The position numbers and the translations under genes were made by a program. A DNA stretch of 14,527 bases, from positions 1-14,527 of the forward strand of contig JAMOPE010000171.1 in NCBI GenBank assembly GCA_027064785.1, in the 5' to 3' direction. The notes beneath the pieces were generated by a model, which made no database searches, was not told the origin of the DNA, and saw nothing but the letters and a program-made list of their open reading frames with translations. Of this stretch, positions 9,986 to 14,527 are shown in pieces (position 1 is the first letter of the stretch; every line of letters starts with the position of its first letter). Origin of the DNA: Geobacteraceae bacterium. GTDB lineage: Bacteria; Desulfobacterota; Desulfuromonadia; Desulfuromonadales; Geopsychrobacteraceae.

Positions 9986-9995
9986 GCATATGCAC
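9984..9995. promoter_or_regulatory. 12-bp perfect palindrome, candidate operator
   Basis: GTGCATATGCAC is perfectly self-complementary and overlaps the last bases of the candidate -10 box and the predicted start of transcription of the kinase gene. That position suits a repressor-binding site. No regulator can be named from the sequence. Confidence 0.4.
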
Positions 9996-10032
9996 ATAAG
10001 CTGTCTATTTGCTAACTCTTACGAAGGTTAAG

Positions 10033-12342
10033 ATGTCTAAAAAGTTACTGACCGAAAAATATACTTGCCTGACGATTGCTCTTGGCTATTTTATTGTCGG
10101 CGGGGGATGGGCTCTTGTCTCCAATAAATTATTCTCAGCTCTCCTAAACCGTCCCGAATTGGCGGATCAGCCTGTGGGTCCGGGAATCTGGTTTTTTCTT
10201 GCGCTCTCAACAGGGATGCTCTATTGGCTGTTGCGTTATTGGGATGTTGCCATTGCTGACTCGCAGGAATCGTTGCGAAAGGTTAATCGATCACTGCGTA
10301 GCTTTAGTGAATGTACGAAAGCGATGACGCGCATCGATGACGAGTTGGAGCTTATGGAAGAGGTGTGTCGTGTATGTGTTGAAGTTGGGGGACACCGGAT
10401 GGCGTGGGTTGCATTTAAAGAAAATGATCCTGATAAAACAGTCCGTCCCGTGACAAGTTGGGGTGCCCAAGGGTGCTTTCTTGACCAGTTGAATGCAACT
10501 TGGGAGGATACACCACAAGGTCGGGGGCCGGCAGGAACGACAATACGTACCGGTAAAATTACAGTTTTCCATAACTTGCTGACAAATCCACTCTATCGCC
10601 CATGGCGCAGCCAAGCCGAAACATGTGGTTATACCTCGTGTATAGCATTGCCACTGATTGAAGGCGGTGAGATTTTTGCAGCACTTGTTATCTTTGATGA
10701 AAACTCGCATGCGTTCGATGAAGATGAAGCAAAATTACTTGAAGAGCTAGCCGAAGACTTGGCTTATGGGATCAAGGCGCTGCGCTTGAAAGTAGACAGC
10801 CAGCGCGAGATGGAAGAGCGCTTGATGCTGGCGACGGTCATGGATCAGACCTCGGACGGGGTTATCACTTTTGATTCTGAAGGGACAATTCAATACCTTA
10901 ACCCAAGCTTTGTCGCGTTATGCGGAGTCCCTGCAGAGGAGAGTATCGGAGTTAATATTCATGATTTCGAGTGCTCAAAGCGTAATCCTGCCTTTTACCG
11001 GGCCCTTGTCAGTGTCTTCACAACGAATAAGTCGTTAAGTGGCCATTTTGTAAATAAAAAAAGAGATGGCAGCGAATATGATATGGATGCACTCATTGCA
11101 CCGGTTTTCGATCGAAACGGTGAGGTTGTGCGCTACGTTGCAATTATCCGTGACGTCAGTGAGGCCATCAGTTTACAACAACAGTTACGGCAAGCACAAA
11201 AAATGGAAGCGATGGCAACTCTATCGGGAGGCATTGCTCATGATTTTAATAATATCCTCGCAATTATCATCACAAACATGGAGATGACTCTTGAGGATGT
11301 TCCGGAGGACAGCCCGCTCCACAGTTCAATGGAGCTTGTCCTTAAAGCTGGTTTGCGGGGAAAAAATCTGGTTAAACAGTTTATGACCATCAGCCGCCAA
11401 ACCGAGCAGCCACAAAAAATAGTTAATCTTGATGACATCATAAAAGAGTGCTTGCCCATGTTGAGGGCGACAATACCGACAACAATTGAGCTTCGCAAGC
11501 ATGTTGATACGGCTTCAGCATTGATTGCTGCCGACCCGACTCAGATCAATCAGGTCATTATGAACCTGTGTGCAAATGCTGGGGATGCAATGCTGGCAAA
11601 AGGAGGAATACTCGATATCAGCCTCAGCGATGTTGAGCTGCGCGATGGAAATATTTCCCGCTACCCCGGTTTGCGCTCCGGAAAATATATCAAGTTGGTT
11701 ATTGCTGATACGGGACATGGGATGACCCGCGATGTTGTCGATCGAATTTTTGATCCGTTCTATACCACTAAAATGCCGGGTAAGGGGACTGGGCTGGGTC
11801 TTTCAGTTGTCCATGGGATTATCAAAAATCATCGCGGAAATATTTCGGTGAACAGTATCGTTGATGTGGGGACCACTTTCACAATTTTGTTTCCCCATGT
11901 TGAAAACGTTGTCACCCAGGAAGAAGTGCCGATGGCACAGAAACAAATTCCCGGACGTGGCCATATCCTTTTTGTAGACGATGAGGTTGATTACGTTAGT
12001 GGGATGAAAAATGCCTTGGAAAGGTTGGGATATGTTGTTACGGCGGAAACCGATAGCCATAAAACCCTGGAGCGGTTTAGACAAACCCCCGACCTGTTTG
12101 ACTTGGTCATCACCGATCAGACAATGCCTCATTTAACCGGGGTGATGCTGGCTGAAGAATTGTTGAAGATTCGCCCTGATGTTCCAATCGTCCTGTGTTC
12201 GGGCTCCTCTCCTGGTAGTGATGCTGCGGTCAGCCCAGCTAAAGCGAAGGCAGCTGGTATCCGTGAAGTGCTGATGAAACCGGTCGAGAGAGATGAAATT
12301 CATTCTGTTGTCCAACAAATATTGAATCCACATCCAGCTTAA
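10033..12342 (+). CDS. Membrane-anchored hybrid sensor histidine kinase (GAF-PAS-HisKA-HATPase-REC)
   Basis: From ATG 10033 (AAGG at 10024-10027, 5 bases upstream) the protein is 769 residues; the frame is open 8 codons further to a TTG with no ribosome binding site. It has two transmembrane helices (about 12-30 and 51-69) with only about 20 residues between them. A GAF-type domain (about 95-255, with HRMAWVAF and CIALPL blocks) and a PAS domain (about 262-380) follow. The HisKA box is GGIAHDFNNIL with phospho-accepting His403. The HATPase has N-box QVIMNLCANAGDAM (507-520), G1 DTGHGM (559-564), F-box FDPFYTTK (573-580) and G2 GKGTGLGLS (583-591). The C-terminal receiver (about 643-768) has D649/D650, acceptor D695 and K749. 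With almost no periplasmic loop, sensing is probably cytoplasmic (GAF/PAS). It phosphorylates, by inference, the regulator encoded 24 bases downstream. The ligand is unknown. Confidence 0.93.
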   Translation: MSKKLLTEKYTCLTIALGYFIVGGGWALVSNKLFSALLNRPELADQPVGPGIWFFLALSTGMLYWLLRYWDVAIADSQESLRKVNRSLRSFSECTKAMTRIDDELELMEEVCRVCVEVGGHRMAWVAFKENDPDKTVRPVTSWGAQGCFLDQLNATWEDTPQGRGPAGTTIRTGKITVFHNLLTNPLYRPWRSQAETCGYTSCIALPLIEGGEIFAALVIFDENSHAFDEDEAKLLEELAEDLAYGIKALRLKVDSQREMEERLMLATVMDQTSDGVITFDSEGTIQYLNPSFVALCGVPAEESIGVNIHDFECSKRNPAFYRALVSVFTTNKSLSGHFVNKKRDGSEYDMDALIAPVFDRNGEVVRYVAIIRDVSEAISLQQQLRQAQKMEAMATLSGGIAHDFNNILAIIITNMEMTLEDVPEDSPLHSSMELVLKAGLRGKNLVKQFMTISRQTEQPQKIVNLDDIIKECLPMLRATIPTTIELRKHVDTASALIAADPTQINQVIMNLCANAGDAMLAKGGILDISLSDVELRDGNISRYPGLRSGKYIKLVIADTGHGMTRDVVDRIFDPFYTTKMPGKGTGLGLSVVHGIIKNHRGNISVNSIVDVGTTFTILFPHVENVVTQEEVPMAQKQIPGRGHILFVDDEVDYVSGMKNALERLGYVVTAETDSHKTLERFRQTPDLFDLVITDQTMPHLTGVMLAEELLKIRPDVPIVLCSGSSPGSDAAVSPAKAKAAGIREVLMKPVERDEIHSVVQQILNPHPA

Positions 12343-12366
12343 CGGTGCAAAGAGCAGAGGATCGAA

Positions 12367-13776
12367 ATGGCTAAAATACTGATTATCGATGATGAAGAGA
12401 TGATGTGTGCTACCCTCTCAACTCTGGTTGAGCGGAAAAAGCATGTGGCCACCAGTGCTATGACCTTAAAAGAGGGGATTGATCTTGCTGCCAATGGAAC
12501 TTTTGATGTGGTTTTTCTGGATGTCAAAATGCCCGATGGTAATGGACTGGATGCTCTTCCGACGATAGAAGCAAGCCCATCAAATCCAGAAGTCATCATT
12601 ATGACAGGTTTTGGTGACCCTAATGGTGCCGAACTGGCGATTAAGTGTGGTGCCTGGGATTATATTGAAAAAGGGTTTTCTATCAAGGAGATCACTCTTT
12701 CGCTAGAGAGAGCGCTGCAGTACCGCAAAGAAAAACAGGATGCGGGTCATAATCGAAAACGAGTGCAACTGAAGCGGGACAATATTATTGGTAGCAGTCC
12801 GGCATTGAACAGTTGTCTGGATCTGGTGGCGCAAGCTGCCGAGAGTGATGCCAATATTTTTATTACCGGAGAAACAGGAACCGGAAAGGAGTTATTTGCC
12901 CGGGCAATTTATGAGAACAGCTTACGCAGCAAAGAAGATTTTGTGGTGGTTGACTGTACCTCTTTGCCAGAAACATTGGTCGAGAGCTTGTTGTTTGGCC
13001 ATGAAAAGGGTTCTTTTACCGGTGCTGATCGGGCCCAGAATGGTTTAATTCGACAAGCACATAATGGGACGCTGTTTCTTGATGAAGTTGGCGAGCTCCC
13101 GATGACATTGCAGAAGTCTTTCCTCCGGGTTCTTCAAGAACATCGATTTCGCCCTGTGGGGGCCAACAAGGAGGTTGAAAGTAATTTTCGTTTAATTGCG
13201 GCAACAAATCGGGATTTAGATGCGATGGTGGAAGCGGGAGAATTTCGCAGTGATCTGCTGTTTCGGCTGCGCACTTTTATTATCGAGCTGCCACCTCTGC
13301 GGGAGAGGCGCGAAGATATCAAAGAGTTGGCCCGCTACCATATTGATAAATTTTGTACTCAGTTTGGATTGCCTTCAAAAGGGTTTTCCCCTGAATTTTT
13401 GGAAACACTCATCAGTTACCCCTGGCCTGGAAACGTCCGTGAATTTGTTAATACCTTGGAACGGAGTCTGACAACGGCACGCTATGATCAGACCCTCTAC
13501 CCAAAGCATCTTCCCAGTCATGTTCGGGTTCAGGTTCGACGGGCGGAAATGGAAGCAGGAAGTAGTATCTCAACGGATGAGCCTATTCGTGTGCCCCATA
13601 ATTTACCCAAGCTACAGGAATATCGAGAAACCATCTATGCGCAAGCGGAAAAGGACTATCTGCAAGAATTGATGGCACTAACGCGGGATAATATCCCCGA
13701 AGCATGCAAAATCTCTGGCTTATCCCAGTCTCGACTGTATGCATTGCTGAAAAAAAATGGGATTTCTAGAACGTAA
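12367..13776 (+). CDS. NtrC-family sigma54-dependent response regulator
   Basis: The 469-residue protein has three domains. The receiver (1-120) has D8/D9/E10, phospho-acceptor Asp52 (FLDVKMP), T80 and K102. The AAA+ domain (about 138-375) has Walker A GETGTGKE (168-175), the sigma54-contacting loop GSFTGA (215-220, a variant of GAFTGA), Walker B GTLFLDEVGE (234-243), and sensor segments AATNRDLD and LLFRLRTF. The C-terminal Fis-type helix-turn-helix (about 440-468, EACKISGLSQSRLYALLKKN) binds enhancers. It should hydrolyse ATP to open sigma54 promoters when phosphorylated. GAGGA (12357-12361) is 5 bases before ATG 12367; the 24-base gap from the kinase gene indicates an operon and cognate pairing. 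Oddity: the lysine after the last receiver strand is followed by Gly (KGF) instead of the near-universal Pro (KPF). A sigma54 promoter lies just after the gene, an obvious candidate target. Confidence 0.95.
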   Translation: MAKILIIDDEEMMCATLSTLVERKKHVATSAMTLKEGIDLAANGTFDVVFLDVKMPDGNGLDALPTIEASPSNPEVIIMTGFGDPNGAELAIKCGAWDYIEKGFSIKEITLSLERALQYRKEKQDAGHNRKRVQLKRDNIIGSSPALNSCLDLVAQAAESDANIFITGETGTGKELFARAIYENSLRSKEDFVVVDCTSLPETLVESLLFGHEKGSFTGADRAQNGLIRQAHNGTLFLDEVGELPMTLQKSFLRVLQEHRFRPVGANKEVESNFRLIAATNRDLDAMVEAGEFRSDLLFRLRTFIIELPPLRERREDIKELARYHIDKFCTQFGLPSKGFSPEFLETLISYPWPGNVREFVNTLERSLTTARYDQTLYPKHLPSHVRVQVRRAEMEAGSSISTDEPIRVPHNLPKLQEYRETIYAQAEKDYLQELMALTRDNIPEACKISGLSQSRLYALLKKNGISRT

Positions 13777-13789
13777 TAAATTCTTTCTG

Positions 13790-13806
13790 ACCGTTCCCCT
13801 GACGGT
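13790..13806. repeat. Short inverted repeat upstream of the sigma54 promoter
   Basis: ACCGT (13790-13794) and ACGGT (13802-13806) are inverted repeats around 7 bases, lying 14 bases after the regulator stop and about 40 bases upstream of the -24 element. There is no T-run, so it is a poor terminator. It could be an enhancer half-site pair for the regulator, though closer to the promoter than is usual. Confidence 0.25.
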
Positions 13807-13846
13807 ATGCACGTAAAATCGATTAAATAGGACTTGCCAGTGAAAT

Positions 13847-13862
13847 TGGCATGCACAATGCT
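13847..13862 (+). promoter_or_regulatory. Sigma54 (-24/-12) promoter
   Basis: TGGCATGCACAATGCT matches the consensus TGGCACG-N4-TTGCW at all but two defined positions and keeps the essential GG (13848-13849) and GC (13860-13861) exactly 10 bases apart. Transcription should start near 13872, about 50 bases before the next start codon. The -24 element is also the right arm of TGCCA-N7-TGGCA (13835-13839/13847-13851), which might bind a regulator. It sits directly between a sigma54 activator gene and the downstream gene, so activation by that regulator is a natural inference. Confidence 0.8.
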
Positions 13863-13922
13863 TAGAAATGGGACAAAAAGAAAAATATTGCGCATAGCGA
13901 TTATTTACAGAAGGCTTATCCA

Positions 13923-14527
13923 ATGATGACTTTTACCCGGAAAATAAAAATAGCAGAATTGAAATCATTTTGGGACTACCTGCTGACCTTCCAATCCTCT
14001 TCCGAACAGCTATTTAATCTATTTAAAGAGTTAACCATAGAAGTTGACCTACCTGAGGCTGATGGTAAGGAGTTCAATATCGGTTTTTCTTCTAATACTT
14101 TGAAAATCAGTAGGAAAGAGGCTGCAGAAGAGCCGTCCTTCAGAGCAGCTCCCGGGAATATTGTTGCAAAGAATGTCAAAACTAAAGTTGCCGTGGGCCT
14201 TGTTGAAAGAATGATCAGAACTGATGATCCGGTTGTAATATTTGGTGAAAATGGGACCGGAAAAGATTTATTTGCACGCACCATTCATCAGCAGAGTCCA
14301 CGCTCTACGCAACCTTTTGTTTGCCTTTCCTGCGGCACAGTCGATAAAAAAGATGCTAAACAACAAATGATAGAAAGCCTTGTTGAAGTGGCGACTGGAA
14401 CATTGTTTCTTGATGATATTCAAGATCTGGATGTTGATAGCCAGAGAATATTGCAAAAACTTATCCATAATCCTGTTGAGCAAAATTACTTCCGGTTGAT
14501 TACCTCGACCACTGCTGATTTAGACGA
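13923..14527 (+). CDS. AAA+ protein resembling a sigma54 activator but lacking the GAFTGA loop (3' end outside window)
   Basis: An open frame runs from ATG 13923 (a second ATG at 13926) to the window end, 201 full codons, with AGAAGG (13909-13914) 8 bases upstream. There is no N-terminal receiver: residues 1-90 are unrecognised. From about 103 the sequence follows the enhancer-binding AAA+ fold: Walker A GENGTGKD (108-115), LFARTIHQQSPRS (116-128), Walker B GTLFLDD (159-165), and a sensor-I-like segment ITSTTADLD (193-201). Compared with the regulator gene just upstream, Walker A to Walker B is 15 residues shorter, removing the whole GHEKGxFTGA loop. Walker B to sensor I is 9 residues shorter, and the Walker B Glu is Asp. 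So it keeps nucleotide-binding features but not the sigma54-remodelling loop. It lies behind a sigma54 promoter. Whether a DNA-binding domain follows cannot be seen. Confidence 0.85.
   Translation, partial: MMTFTRKIKIAELKSFWDYLLTFQSSSEQLFNLFKELTIEVDLPEADGKEFNIGFSSNTLKISRKEAAEEPSFRAAPGNIVAKNVKTKVAVGLVERMIRTDDPVVIFGENGTGKDLFARTIHQQSPRSTQPFVCLSCGTVDKKDAKQQMIESLVEVATGTLFLDDIQDLDVDSQRILQKLIHNPVEQNYFRLITSTTADLD

Noticed and set aside
13858..13926. Short ORF (22 codons) from ATG 13858
   Set aside because: Its start lies inside the -12 element, upstream of the predicted transcription start, so it would not be on the sigma54 transcript; no ribosome binding site.

Overview
The window reads as part of a chromosome from a Desulfuromonadales/Geobacter-type bacterium (Desulfobacterota, formerly Deltaproteobacteria). 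This is inferred from gene order (mnmG-rsmG-parA-parB-bactofilin-atp), from an ATP synthase cluster that has paired b' and b subunits but no atpI/atpB/atpE, and from a downstream two-component system with an NtrC-type regulator. Species cannot be named from sequence alone. Every supported gene is on the + strand. I saw no rRNA, tRNA, CRISPR array, insertion sequence or att site.

Region 1 (1-3710): the 3' part of mnmG (tRNA U34 modification), rsmG (16S rRNA m7G methyltransferase) one base later, then after a 134-base gap the chromosome-partition pair parA-parB (overlapping by 8 bases) and a bactofilin gene. Region 2 (3711-3932): a leader with AT-rich promoter-like DNA, short palindromes and a possible 25-codon ORF with a good ribosome binding site. 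Region 3 (3933-9890): seven compact ATP synthase genes, b'-b-delta-alpha-gamma-beta-epsilon, closed by a clear intrinsic terminator. The a and c subunits of F0 are not here and must be encoded elsewhere. Several starts are non-ATG (GTG for parB and b', TTG for delta).

Region 4 (9891-14527): a signalling and transcription block. A membrane-anchored hybrid histidine kinase (2 TM, GAF, PAS, HisKA/HATPase, C-terminal receiver) is followed 24 bases later by an NtrC-type sigma54-dependent response regulator, apparently co-transcribed. After it lies a textbook -24/-12 sigma54 promoter, then a gene that runs off the window end.

The last gene is the most unusual item. It encodes a protein closely resembling the AAA+ domain of sigma54 activators, with a good Walker A. 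However, it is about 15 residues short exactly where the GAFTGA sigma54-contacting loop should be, and about 9 residues short at the pre-sensor-I loop. Its Walker B ends Asp-Asp instead of Asp-Glu. A simple model (inference) is that the kinase/regulator pair drives the sigma54 promoter, producing a degenerate enhancer-binding-protein relative that cannot itself open sigma54 complexes and may act as a modulator or non-sigma54 regulator.
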